In this document: positions 16,670 to 25,105 of the stretch, piece after piece
How positions within the stretch are numbered: position 1 is the stretch's first letter
Layout: the number at the start of each line of letters is the position of its first letter
From: Rhizobium phaseoli
Lineage (GTDB): Bacteria > Pseudomonadota > Alphaproteobacteria > Rhizobiales > Rhizobiaceae
DNA length: 64,000 nucleotides
Direction: 5' to 3'
Assembly (NCBI RefSeq): GCF_003985125.1
Contig: NZ_ML133572.1
Span: 62,001 to 126,000, forward strand
Made by a program: the position numbers and the translations under genes
Notes under the pieces: model-generated
Database searches by the model: none
Seen by the model: only the letters and a program-made list of their open reading frames with translations
Told to the model about the DNA's origin: nothing

Positions 16670-17767
16670 ATGAAGCGCAGGACTTTATTGCAGGCAACGG
16701 TCGCAACCGTCGCCCTTATGCTGAGCGTGCCGGCCATGGCGGATTCGATGGCTGACGCCAAGGCAGTGGTCGACAAATATGCGTCCAAGGTGAGCGCCTG
16801 GGACGGCCCAACGAGCGGCCCGAAGGGTGCGAGCGGCAAGAACATCGTCATGCTTGCTGCCGATATGAAGAACGGCGGCATTCTCGGCGTCGTCAACGGC
16901 GTTCAGGAAGCGGCAGGCGCTTTGGGCTGGACGGTGAAGGCGCTTGACGGCGCCGGCTCGATCGGCGGACGGACGGCGGCCTTCGGCCAGGCCATGGCGT
17001 TGAAGCCCGATGGCATCATCATCAACGGCTTCGACGCCGTCGAGCAGAAGCCGGCGATGGAAGCGGCCAAGGCGGCCGGCATTCCGATGGTGTCCTGGCA
17101 CGCCGCCTCGGCCGTCGGCCCGGTTCCTGAGGTCGGTGTTTTCGCCAATGTGACCACCGACGCGATGGAAGTGTCGAAGTCCGCAGCCGATTGGGCCTTT
17201 GCCGATGCCCGCGGCAAGCCGGGAGTCATCATTTTCACCGACTCGACCTATGCGATCGCGATTGCCAAGGCCGACCGCATGAAGAAGGAGATCGAAGATC
17301 TCGGCGGCACGGTGCTCGAATATGTCGACACGCCGATCGCCGAAACCTCGCAGCGCATGCCGCAGCTGACCACCTCGCTGCTGCAGAAGTACGGTGCGAA
17401 GTGGACGCATTCGCTGGCGATCAACGACCTCTATTACGATTTCATGGGCCCGTCGCTCGCTTCGGCCGGCATTGCCGGCGACGGAAAGCCGGTGAATGTC
17501 GCGGCCGGCGACGGCTCGGAGAGCGCCTATCAGCGGATCCGCGCCAAGCAGTATCAGGCCGTCACTGTCGCCGAGCCGCTCAACCTGCAGGGCTGGCAGC
17601 TCGTCGACGAGCTGAACCGCGCCTTTGCCGGCGCCCCGTGGTCGGGCTATGTGTCGCCTCTGCATGTGGTGACCAGCGCGAACGTCGAGTTCGACGGCGG
17701 ACCGAAAAACAGCTTCGATCCCGATAACGGCTATCGCGATCAATACAAGAAAATCTGGGGCAAATAA
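16670..17767 (+). CDS. CUT2 sugar ABC transporter substrate-binding protein
   Basis: A 365-residue periplasmic binding protein of the RbsB/Peripla_BP_4 type. Residues 1-23 form a signal peptide with a basic N-terminus (MKRRTLLQ), a hydrophobic core and the cleavage-like end PAMADS. The mature part shows two Rossmann-like lobes (KNIVMLAADMKNGGILGVVNGVQEAA; GKPGVIIFTDSTYAIAIAKADRM). ATG at 16670 follows GGAGGAGTGAAC. It delivers substrate to the permease and ATPase encoded upstream. A 9-base-stem hairpin lies just after the gene (17778-17803). Confidence 0.88.
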   Translation: MKRRTLLQATVATVALMLSVPAMADSMADAKAVVDKYASKVSAWDGPTSGPKGASGKNIVMLAADMKNGGILGVVNGVQEAAGALGWTVKALDGAGSIGGRTAAFGQAMALKPDGIIINGFDAVEQKPAMEAAKAAGIPMVSWHAASAVGPVPEVGVFANVTTDAMEVSKSAADWAFADARGKPGVIIFTDSTYAIAIAKADRMKKEIEDLGGTVLEYVDTPIAETSQRMPQLTTSLLQKYGAKWTHSLAINDLYYDFMGPSLASAGIAGDGKPVNVAAGDGSESAYQRIRAKQYQAVTVAEPLNLQGWQLVDELNRAFAGAPWSGYVSPLHVVTSANVEFDGGPKNSFDPDNGYRDQYKKIWGK

Positions 17768-17777
17768 GCCTATCAAG

Positions 17778-17803
17778 CAGGGCGTATCGACCGGTACGCC
17801 CTG
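17778..17803 (+). terminator. Hairpin after the CUT2 binding protein gene
   Basis: CAGGGCGTA and TACGCCCTG form a perfect 9-base stem around an 8-base loop, 11 bases after the stop codon. No T-run follows, so it may be a partial terminator or an RNA-stabilising end; the small gene at 17861 could still be read through. Confidence 0.5.
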
Positions 17804-17860
17804 ACTCCCGACATCAATCAATACCGATCCGGCTCCGGCGAGTTTTGGAAGAGAGAACCT

Positions 17861-18199
17861 ATGATCATTCGTTATGCTTTGTTTGAGGGCGAAATCCATC
17901 CCGGTCGGGAAGAGGAATTCCGCGACTTCGTGCGACAGCGGCTCGTTCCTCTCTGGACGCAATTTCCGGGGGCGGAGGAAATCCGGGTGCTGGACGGCAT
18001 GGAGCGCGACGAGGGTGCCCCTGTTTATGCGATGGCCCTGGCTATTCGCTATCCTCACATGGAGGCCGTGAACGCGGCACTTCTTTCCGACGTCCGGTTC
18101 CAGAGCCGCGAGGTGACCGGCGAGCTTCTGCAGCTTTTCACCGGCAAGGTGCATCATCACGTTTTCTCGGCCAGCGAATACTCGCCTGCCATTGCCTGA
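17861..18199 (+). CDS. Small hypothetical protein, probable dimeric alpha/beta-barrel fold
   Basis: A 112-residue cytoplasmic protein with a good start (ATG after GAGAGAACCT). I do not recognise a named family. The pattern of alternating strands and helices (IIRYALFEGEIHPGREEEFRDFVRQRL ... VYAMALAIRYPHMEAVNAAL ... GELLQLFTGKVHHHVF), with a His-rich end, resembles the small ferredoxin-like dimeric barrel proteins that include mutarotases and monooxygenase-like domains. As the last gene after a sugar-acid importer it may help interconvert anomers or lactone forms; that is only a suggestion from position. Confidence 0.6.
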   Translation: MIIRYALFEGEIHPGREEEFRDFVRQRLVPLWTQFPGAEEIRVLDGMERDEGAPVYAMALAIRYPHMEAVNAALLSDVRFQSREVTGELLQLFTGKVHHHVFSASEYSPAIA

Positions 18200-18231
18200 C
18201 ATCCGGCGGGGTAATGGGTGAGCGTCAACCG

Positions 18232-19908
18232 TTACGCCTGCGTCGCCATGCAGCGGTTACGGCCGGCATTCTTGGCGGCGTAAAGATTTGCGTCCGCGAT
18301 ATGCAGCGCGGCCTCCAGCTTGTCGGTCACGGACCAATCCGCCAGGCCGATGGAGCAGGTGACTTCGAGCCTCGGATCTATCTCAGACCAGTCATGGTCT
18401 TGCACCCGCAGGCGCAGCCGCTCGGCATCGGCAAAGGCATCGCCGGCTGTCGTGCCGGGGAGCAGGAGCAGGAATTCCTCGCCGCCCATGCGGATCGCCA
18501 GACTGCCTGCCGGCCCGATGCCGCCCAGCAGTCCGGCAACGTGCCGCAGGACGACATCGCCGACCGCATGAGACAAGATGTCGTTGATGCGTTTGAAGTG
18601 GTCGATGTCGAACAGCAGCAATGCTGCATGGGTGACGCCGGATTCCACCCAATTCCTGCATCTAAGCTGCAGTTCACGCCGATTGCCGAGGCCAGTCAGC
18701 GGGTCGGTGCGCGAGGCTAGCACCGCCTCGCGCTGTTCGGCGGCAAGCCGCAGATTTTCCTCGAGCAGGCGCTCACGCTCCAGCCGGGCGCTGTCTTCCT
18801 TGCGGCGCATCGTCTCCAGGTCGAGCGCAAGCTTCATTGTATAGGCGCGCGCCGAGGCAAGCCGCCGGTAATCCTCGATCACCATCTCATGATAGATCTT
18901 GTGATAGTCGAAGGCTGCCTTCCAATCGCCGGCCATTTCGGCAATCCGGAAGCGCATGTCGAAATGGCGCAGTTTCATGCGGGGCGTGGCCAGAGCGGCT
19001 TCCATCGCCTCGATGGCTGCAAGCAGCGACACGGCTTCGGCGAAAGCGCCCTGCCCGGCCAGAAGATAGGCGTACCAGTAGGAGGTTTCCGCCAGCAGCA
19101 CCTCGTCCTCGGCGACGCGGCAGGCGGCGATGGCGGCAATATAATGGGCGGCGGCCGCGGCGTCTTCGCTGCGCGTCCATGCCAGGAGCCCGAGATAGCA
19201 ATGGCACTCGGCAATCTCATAGGGCAGGTTTTCCGCCTGGGCGTCGGCCAGAATGGACCGCAGTTGGGCTTCCGTCCGCGACAGCAGGATGGTGTCGAGC
19301 TCCTGCCCTGCCAGACGATGCTCACCGAGTGCGCGCGCCGCCATGCGGCTGGCGATCGAGCGGGCGATCAGCACCGAGCCTTTTGCAAGACTGCTGGTCT
19401 CCGCATAGTCCAGACTTTCGGCCGCGGCCTCCGCCGCGCGGTCGAAATCCTTCGTATCGAACAATGCCACGGCATAGGCCGTGCGCGCCCGCCAGTTGGC
19501 GAGCGGATCCGTGCAGGACTTGGTGCGCTTCTGGCAATCGGTCAGCAGGGCGAAGCCGGTTTCCAGATCGCCGAGCGCCACCAGAAGGCCGCCATGGATC
19601 GACTGCAGGGAAATGATCGCGGCCTGATCCTGGCAATAGCGCAGCCAGGTTTCGGCGCGGATGCAGATCTTCAGGCCTTCCGCCAAGCTCTCCTTGTTGA
19701 AATGGATAAGTGCCAGCCGATGCGAGGCGCGCAGGGCCCCGGCAACATCGCCTGCCTCGAGCGCGGCCTCATAGGCGGCCTCGCCTGCCCCGAGCGCTTC
19801 GCCGGTGCGGCATTCCCAGTCCAGACGCACGGCACTATCCAGCAGCACCTGCCAGTGCGCTGCCAGGTTCTCATCCTGCCTTGACTCGGAAGACGCCCGT
19901 CGTGCCAC
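18232..19908 (-). CDS. Soluble TPR-like/GGDEF diguanylate cyclase
   Basis: A protein of about 558 residues. The N-terminal three quarters is Ala-rich and all helical, with repeating A/L/Y patterns like tetratricopeptide units (for example GEALGAGEAAYEAALEAGDVAGALRASHRLALIHF). A short coiled coil (LERERLLEENLRLAAEQREAVL) then leads into a GGDEF domain: DPLTGLGNRREL, DIDHFKRIND and the active-site motif GGEEF. It should make cyclic di-GMP. No RxxD inhibitory site is seen before GGEEF, and there are no membrane helices, so the sensor is cytoplasmic. The start is uncertain: GTG at 19908 has GGAG five bases before it, while the frame stays open to 20058. Confidence 0.83.
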   Translation of the reverse strand: MARRASSESRQDENLAAHWQVLLDSAVRLDWECRTGEALGAGEAAYEAALEAGDVAGALRASHRLALIHFNKESLAEGLKICIRAETWLRYCQDQAAIISLQSIHGGLLVALGDLETGFALLTDCQKRTKSCTDPLANWRARTAYAVALFDTKDFDRAAEAAAESLDYAETSSLAKGSVLIARSIASRMAARALGEHRLAGQELDTILLSRTEAQLRSILADAQAENLPYEIAECHCYLGLLAWTRSEDAAAAAHYIAAIAACRVAEDEVLLAETSYWYAYLLAGQGAFAEAVSLLAAIEAMEAALATPRMKLRHFDMRFRIAEMAGDWKAAFDYHKIYHEMVIEDYRRLASARAYTMKLALDLETMRRKEDSARLERERLLEENLRLAAEQREAVLASRTDPLTGLGNRRELQLRCRNWVESGVTHAALLLFDIDHFKRINDILSHAVGDVVLRHVAGLLGGIGPAGSLAIRMGGEEFLLLLPGTTAGDAFADAERLRLRVQDHDWSEIDPRLEVTCSIGLADWSVTDKLEAALHIADANLYAAKNAGRNRCMATQA

Positions 19909-20483
19909 CTCTGCTCCATTTTTTCCGGCGCATGGTCCATGAGAACTTCTAAAACTTCTCAAAGAGTTTCGCTTAACAAGCCACGAACATCGGCTCGCGC
20001 TTCCGCAGATCATGATTCGGGCACCGCTCCCGCGAACATTCTGCGGTCTTTTTTGCAACAGGTGATATGCTTCGTTTCATCACAGCAACTCCACATGTTC
20101 TTCCCTGTGGAGAAAATCAGACATTTTGCGCGGAAATACAGTCGAAATATACAAAAAGCGCGACAGAACGATGCCCTTTCGGCGTCGTTTACATTCTCTA
20201 AAATATATCACTTTATTTTTAAGCTATCGGGCCGACGTTCCCAGGGATCGTCACCACGCCATGACGGCGGCCGGGCATCCGAATCTCGTATGAAATCGAC
20301 ATGTCACGACGCAGGCGCCTCACGCCTTGATGCGCTGGCTGCGCTCAGGCGACAACGTGCGGCGCGCGGGGTGCCTTATCGGGTGCTCGGGACAACGGGG
20401 TCCCACATTTGAACGAGATGCGACGAACGATCCTGGCAGTCCAGACACCTGTATCAAAACCTCCCATACGACGGAGAGTGGTA
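19909..20483. promoter_or_regulatory. 575-base intergenic region between divergent cyclase and chemoreceptor genes
   Basis: No convincing gene is visible here, although frames are open on both strands. The stretch 20080-20240 is noticeably AT-rich and most likely holds the promoters for both genes. I saw no strong palindrome, repeat or RNA motif. Part of the left side could be coding if the cyclase starts further upstream. Confidence 0.5.
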
Positions 20484-22454
20484 ATGAAGAGCATTCAGAA
20501 TTTCGGGATCGCGGTGCGTCTCGCCCTTGGCTTCAGCTTCCTGATCTTGCTGATGGCCGGCCTTAGCATCTATTCAACGGTCAAGGTCGCAGAGATCAAC
20601 AGCAATCTCCAAACGATCAACGACGTTAACAGCGTCAAGCAACGGTTCGCCATCAATTTTCGAGGCAGCGTGCATGATCGGGCGATCGCCATTCGCGACG
20701 TGACCCTGGTGACGTCTGCCGATGAGCGCAAGACGGCCGAGGCGTTGATCGAAAAGCTGGCGGCATCCTACGCCGAAAACGAAAAGCGCATGGCTGATAT
20801 GGTCGCCTCCCCGGCTGGCGCCACGGACCAGGAAAGGTCGATCCTGAAGGAGATCGCCGACATACAGGCGAAAACCAATCCCCTGGTCGCCCAGATCATC
20901 GCGCTGCAGGAGAAGGGTGACGGTGAGGCTGCCCGCAAAATTCTGCTCGAACAGGCGCGGCCGGACTTCGTTGCCTGGCTCGGCGCCATCAATAAATTCA
21001 TCGACTACCAGGAAGCACTGAACAAATCGATCGGCGGAGACGTCCGCGGCACGGCGAGCGGCTTCAAGCCGATCGTTCTGACGGCGCTGGGCATCGCGGC
21101 TGTTCTTTCCGTCCTCGCCGCGATTATTACCGCACGCACGATCGTCGGTCCGCTGGCAAAACTGCAGCTGTCGCTGAAGGCGATGGCAGAAGGCAATCTC
21201 GATGGTGATCGTCGCCTCGAAGCACGTGGCGACGAGATCGGCAGGCTTGCCCGCGCCGTAGCGGGATTGCGCGACGCCATTTCGGCAAAGGCGGAGCGGG
21301 AAGCCGATGCGGAAGCCAGACGGGCTGTGGCGGAACGGCACCGGCTCGAACAGGATGCCGACGAACGCCGCACCCTTGCCGAGCAGACGGACCGGGCTGT
21401 CGGCCAGCTTGGCAGTGCATTGCAGGCGCTGGCCGATGGCGATCTCACGCAGCAGATCGGTACGCCGTTCATCCCGTCTCTAGAAAAACTCAGAGCTGAC
21501 TTCAATTCAGCGGTCGAAAAGCTCCGCGCCGCCATGCAGAAGGTTGCCGAGAACGCCAGCGCCATCGCAGCCGGCGCACAGGAGATCCGCTCCGCTTCGG
21601 ATGACCTCGCCAAGCGGACCGAGCAGCAGGCTGCATCCGTCGAGGAGACCGCCGCGGCTCTGGAAGAGATCACGACCACCGTCGCCGACTCCAGCAACAG
21701 GGCTCAGGAGGCAGGCCAGCTCGTCCGCAAGACGAAAGACAATGCGGAGCGCTCGGGCAGTGTCGTCCGCGACGCGGTCGATGCGATGGGCAAGATCGAA
21801 TCCTCCGCCACCGAAATCGGCAGCATCATCGGCGTCATCGACGAGATCGCCTTCCAGACCAACCTGCTGGCGCTGAACGCCGGCGTCGAGGCGGCCCGCG
21901 CCGGTGAAGCCGGCAAGGGTTTTGCCGTTGTCGCCCAGGAAGTGCGCGAACTGGCGCAGCGTTCCGCCAAGGCGGCAAAGGAAATCAAGGAGCTGATCAA
22001 CGCGTCGAACGGCCATGTGAAAAACGGCGTCGCGCTGGTTGGCGAAACGGGGAAGGCCCTGCAGGAGATTGCGATCCAGGTGCAGCAGGTCGACGGCAAT
22101 GTCGGCGCCATCGTCGGCGCCTCGCAGGAGCAGGCGACCGGGCTGAAGGAAATCAATACTGCCGTCAACAGGATGGATCAGGGCACCCAGCAGAACGCCG
22201 CGATGGTGGAAGAGGCCACGGCCGCCGCTCACAAACTCGCCAAGGAAGCCGACGCATTGTTCCAGCTCCTGGGTCAGTTCAACATCGGTGGAGCAGTGGC
22301 ATCGAGGCGCATTTCGCAGCCGGTCGCCGCGGCACAGCATGCTCAGACCGTGGCTTCGCCGGCGCGCCAGATGATTGCCAAGGTCGGCAGGTCGTTCCAG
22401 GGGAATGCTACCCAGGGGAACGTGGCATTGGCCGGCGATTGGGAAGAGTTCTGA
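20484..22454 (+). CDS. Methyl-accepting chemotaxis protein with 4-helix-bundle sensor
   Basis: A 656-residue chemoreceptor. Membrane helix 1 lies at about 9-32, a helical periplasmic sensor of the 4HB_MCP type at about 33-190 (with the [13 protein letters not shown] element near its first helix), membrane helix 2 at about 190-214, and HAMP units next ([18 protein letters not shown] and [15 protein letters not shown]). The signalling hairpin tip [43 protein letters not shown] is fully conserved. The C-terminus DWEEF matches the W-x-x-F-type pentapeptide tether for CheR/CheB. ATG at 20484 has GGAGAG upstream. A strong terminator follows. The ligand is unknown; no chemotaxis operon is adjacent. 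Confidence 0.92.
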   Translation: MKSIQNFGIAVRLALGFSFLILLMAGLSIYSTVKVAEINSNLQTINDVNSVKQRFAINFRGSVHDRAIAIRDVTLVTSADERKTAEALIEKLAASYAENEKRMADMVASPAGATDQERSILKEIADIQAKTNPLVAQIIALQEKGDGEAARKILLEQARPDFVAWLGAINKFIDYQEALNKSIGGDVRGTASGFKPIVLTALGIAAVLSVLAAIITARTIVGPLAKLQLSLKAMAEGNLDGDRRLEARGDEIGRLARAVAGLRDAISAKAEREADAEARRAVAERHRLEQDADERRTLAEQTDRAVGQLGSALQALADGDLTQQIGTPFIPSLEKLRADFNSAVEKLRAAMQKVAENASAIAAGAQEIRSASDDLAKRTEQQAASVEETAAALEEITTTVADSSNRAQEAGQLVRKTKDNAERSGSVVRDAVDAMGKIESSATEIGSIIGVIDEIAFQTNLLALNAGVEAARAGEAGKGFAVVAQEVRELAQRSAKAAKEIKELINASNGHVKNGVALVGETGKALQEIAIQVQQVDGNVGAIVGASQEQATGLKEINTAVNRMDQGTQQNAAMVEEATAAAHKLAKEADALFQLLGQFNIGGAVASRRISQPVAAAQHAQTVASPARQMIAKVGRSFQGNATQGNVALAGDWEEF

Positions 22455-22487
22455 ACCGCACGCGCAATCTGCGGAAAATGAAGTGAT

Positions 22488-22516
22488 GAAGGGCAGCGAT
22501 TGCTGCCCTTCGTATT
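22488..22516 (+). terminator. Rho-independent terminator of the chemoreceptor gene
   Basis: GAAGGGCAGC and GCTGCCCTTC make a perfect 10-base stem with the loop GATT, followed by GTATTTTTGG. It lies between the convergent chemoreceptor and mctP genes and fits a classical terminator on the plus strand. Confidence 0.9.
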
Positions 22517-22522
22517 TTTGGT

Positions 22523-23998
22523 TTACGCCCGGGCCGGGACCTTGGCCGGTAGCAGGGCGTTGACGATGACGGCGACGCCGATATTTGCCGCGAGCGCCAG
22601 CAGTCCGGTGTAGACGGTGAAGGGTTCGCCGCCGAGGCTGATCAGGTGCAGCGGCTTCCAGCCGGCGTCCCAGACGAGGAAGGTGCCGCCGCAGAACCCG
22701 ACGAACCAGCCGGCCAGCAGCCCGGGCGCACGGAACCAGTTGGTGTAGAGGCCGAAGACCAGGGCCGGAAGCGTTTGCAGGATCCAGATGCCGCCGAGCA
22801 GCTGCAGGTCGAGGGCGAACTGAGTCGGCAGGAAGATGATGACGAGCAGTGCGCCGACCTTCACCACCAGCGACGTCACCTTCGCGACCTTGGCTTCGCC
22901 CGCATCGCTGACCTTGGGATCGACATAGGCCTTCCAGAAATTGCGGGTGAAGAGGTTGGCGGCGCCGATGCTCATCACCGCTGCCGGCACCAGTGCGCCG
23001 ATGGCGATCGCCGCAAAGGCGAAGCCGGAGAACCAGCCCGAAAACAGTGTCTTGAACAGGGTGGGAACGACGTCATTGGCGCTGTCGAGCTTCAGATTGG
23101 CCGCATGGCCCATATAACCGAGCAGCGCCAGCAGGCCGAGCAGCAGCGTATAGGCGGGCAGCATGATCGCGTTCTTGCGGATCGTCTTGCCGCTGTTGGA
23201 GGCAAAGATGCCGGTCAGCGTGTGCGGATACATGAAGGCCGCGAGCGCCGAACCGAGAGCGAGCGTGGCATAGGCGACATACTGGTTGCCGCCGAGCAGC
23301 AGGTTGCCGGCGCCCTTGGCCTGAAAGGCCGCATCGGCCGAGGCAAAGACATTGGCATAGCCGCCGAGCTTCGACGGGATGAGCGCGACCGCTGCAATCA
23401 CCACGATATAGATCATGATGTCCTTGACGAAGGCGATCAGCGCCGGGGCGCGCAGGCCCGCCGAATAAGTATAGAGCGCCAGCACGATGAAGGCGATCGC
23501 CAGCGGCAGTTCGCCATGCAGCCCGAGCGCCTTCAGGACCGCCGTCATGCCGACGAGCTGGAGGGCGATATAGGGCATGGTGGCGATGACGCCTGTTGCC
23601 GCGACCGCGAGTTCGAGACCGCGCGATCCGTACTGGCCGTGAACGACGTCGGCGGCCGTGACATAACCGAAATCCTTGGCGCGTTTCCACAGGACCGGCA
23701 TGACCATGAAGACGAAGGGATAGACAACGATCGTATAGGGCAGTGCGAAGAAGCCGTAGGCGCCGACCGTATAGACCAGCGCCGGGACGGCAATAACGGT
23801 ATAAGCGGTATAGAAGTCGCCGCCGACGAGGAACCAGGTGATCCAGGTGCCGAAGTTGCGTCCGCCGAGGCCCCATTCATCGATGTGGGCGAGCGTCTCG
23901 GGCTTGCGCCAGCGGCTGGCGACGAATCCCATGACCGTGACGAGGGCGAAGAAGAAGATGAAGACGGCAAGCGCCGTGCCGTTGATGTCAGTCGTCAT
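22523..23998 (-). CDS. mctP: Monocarboxylate permease MctP (sodium:solute symporter family)
   Basis: A 491-residue integral membrane protein of the solute:sodium symporter family with about 13 helices. The family signature GGRNFGTWITWFLVGGDFYTAYT lies near residues 44-66, and further conserved stretches are ADVVHGQYGSRGLE and LTGIFASNSGKTIRKNAI. It strongly resembles rhizobial MctP, which imports lactate, pyruvate, alanine and related short monocarboxylates. It overlaps the upstream DUF3311 gene by 11 bases. A NarL-type regulator and a sensor kinase gene lie upstream in the same direction, the known MctR/MctS arrangement that controls mctP expression. Confidence 0.88.
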   Translation of the reverse strand: MTTDINGTALAVFIFFFALVTVMGFVASRWRKPETLAHIDEWGLGGRNFGTWITWFLVGGDFYTAYTVIAVPALVYTVGAYGFFALPYTIVVYPFVFMVMPVLWKRAKDFGYVTAADVVHGQYGSRGLELAVAATGVIATMPYIALQLVGMTAVLKALGLHGELPLAIAFIVLALYTYSAGLRAPALIAFVKDIMIYIVVIAAVALIPSKLGGYANVFASADAAFQAKGAGNLLLGGNQYVAYATLALGSALAAFMYPHTLTGIFASNSGKTIRKNAIMLPAYTLLLGLLALLGYMGHAANLKLDSANDVVPTLFKTLFSGWFSGFAFAAIAIGALVPAAVMSIGAANLFTRNFWKAYVDPKVSDAGEAKVAKVTSLVVKVGALLVIIFLPTQFALDLQLLGGIWILQTLPALVFGLYTNWFRAPGLLAGWFVGFCGGTFLVWDAGWKPLHLISLGGEPFTVYTGLLALAANIGVAVIVNALLPAKVPARA

Positions 23999-24185
23999 GG
24001 CGAACGCTCCGATAGGCGATCCAGGTCAGCGTCGCGGTGATCGGCACCCAGAGAAGCTGATACCAGTAGAAGAAGGGAAAGCCGAAAAGCGACGGCTCGC
24101 GGAGATTGTAGAATGCCGGCCAGAGCAGACCTATGTACGGAATGATCAGCAGCCACAGCGCTGCCTTGCTACGTGGTTTTTCCAT
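23988..24185 (-). CDS. DUF3311 small membrane protein, partner of MctP
   Basis: A 65-residue protein with two membrane helices (ALWLLIIPYIGLLWPAFYN and FYWYQLLWVPITATLTWIAYRS) and charged ends, matching DUF3311. Such proteins are usually encoded directly before solute:sodium symporters and may assist assembly or stability. Its stop overlaps the mctP start by 11 bases, so the two are coupled. The ribosome site is modest (AAAGGTACTCCGAC before the ATG). Confidence 0.83.
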   Translation of the reverse strand: MEKPRSKAALWLLIIPYIGLLWPAFYNLREPSLFGFPFFYWYQLLWVPITATLTWIAYRSVRHDD

Positions 24186-24256
24186 GTCGGAGTACCTTTC
24201 AGGCGCCGCAATTGGCGGTCGCCATGTTCCAGTTGTCGGCGTGGAAGGCAGGTCTG

Positions 24257-24331
24257 TCAGCCGGCGGCGGCAGCAGGCCCGGTTCGGGTCGCTCGAGCTT
24301 TTCCGGCGGATCGGATGCTGATGTAACGCAT
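24257..24331 (-). CDS. Possible leader peptide / small ORF before the DUF3311-mctP unit
   Basis: A 24-codon frame (begins MRYISIRSAGKARA) whose ATG at 24331 has an excellent ribosome site, GGGAGGA seven bases before it. That site is stronger than the one of the DUF3311 gene 72 bases further on. The peptide is Ala/Gly/Arg-rich and unlike known families. It could be a translated leader that couples into mctP, or the site may serve another frame that stays open through PPEKLERPEPGLLPPPADRP. There is no direct evidence that it is expressed. Confidence 0.35.
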   Translation of the reverse strand: MRYISIRSAGKARATRTGPAAAAG

Positions 24332-24433
24332 GTGAATTCCTCCCAACGGCTTGGCACTTGGCCGGCCGCGAATGGAGTCCTAGGGCGTCGGTTTTATCCC
24401 CACAAGATGGGCGCAGTGCCGAAATACCGGGGC

Positions 24434-25105
24434 CTACCCAGAAGTGGGTAGGTGCGAATTCGCGCCGATTTTCGAGGCGATGCCGTGATCGAGCGCGTAG
24501 CGGATCAGGCCTGCGGTGGTGGCGATGCCAAGTTTCTTCTTGAGATTCTTGCGATGGGTTTCCGCCGTCGCAGCGCTTATCCCGAGCACTTCGGCGATCT
24601 CGCGGTTGCTCCGGCCGGCAACGATCAGCCCGAGCGTGTCGCGCTCGCGCGGCGTCAAGGGATCGCTCCCCTCCTCCGCCCGTTCCCCCATCAGCGCGTC
24701 GAAGACGCCGGAGGAAAAATAGGTGCCGCCATCCGCGACGGTTTCGATCGCCGCGACGATCTCCTCTGTGGAGACGTCTTTGAGAACATAACCGGCGGCG
24801 CCGCGCATCACCGAGGAGGAGATATACTCGCGGCTGTCATGCATGGAGAGCATCACGACGCGGGTCTGCGGAAGTTCGCTCCTGAACAGCTCGATCGCAT
24901 CGATGCCGCTGAGCTTCGGCATGTTGATGTCCATCAGCACCACCTGCGGCTGGATCTGCCGGGCGATATCGAGCCCGGTCTGCGCCAGCCCGGCGGTGCC
25001 GGCGACTTCGATATGATCGAAGGTTTCGAGCACGGCTTTCAGCCCGTCCAGCACCAGCGGATGGTTGTCGATCAGCAGCACCCTGATTCTCGAGCGTTCC
25101 GTCAT
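24434..25105 (-). CDS. mctR: NarL/FixJ-type response regulator MctR
   Basis: A 223-residue response regulator. The receiver domain has the acidic pair in LLIDNHP and the phospho-acceptor Asp in VVLMDINMPKLSG (about residue 60), followed by VVMLSMHDS and YVLKDVS. A LuxR-type DNA-binding domain follows (LTPRERDTLGLIVAGRSNREIAEVLGIS, then TAETHRKNLKKKLG). ATG at 25105 overlaps the kinase stop (ATGA), marking the pair as one unit. By position and family it is the activator of mctP in response to monocarboxylates. Confidence 0.85.
   Translation of the reverse strand: MTERSRIRVLLIDNHPLVLDGLKAVLETFDHIEVAGTAGLAQTGLDIARQIQPQVVLMDINMPKLSGIDAIELFRSELPQTRVVMLSMHDSREYISSSVMRGAAGYVLKDVSTEEIVAAIETVADGGTYFSSGVFDALMGERAEEGSDPLTPRERDTLGLIVAGRSNREIAEVLGISAATAETHRKNLKKKLGIATTAGLIRYALDHGIASKIGANSHLPTSG

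Noticed and set aside
19939..20412. 157-codon plus-strand frame in the gap between the cyclase and chemoreceptor genes
   Set aside because: No ribosome site, no recognisable domain, and composition changes along its length; it overlaps the most likely promoter region.
24352..24370. A sigma-54 promoter (TGGCAC-N5-TTGC) near the mctP unit
   Set aside because: TGGCAC is present on the plus strand, but the -12 element reads CGGC and it points away from the mctP genes.
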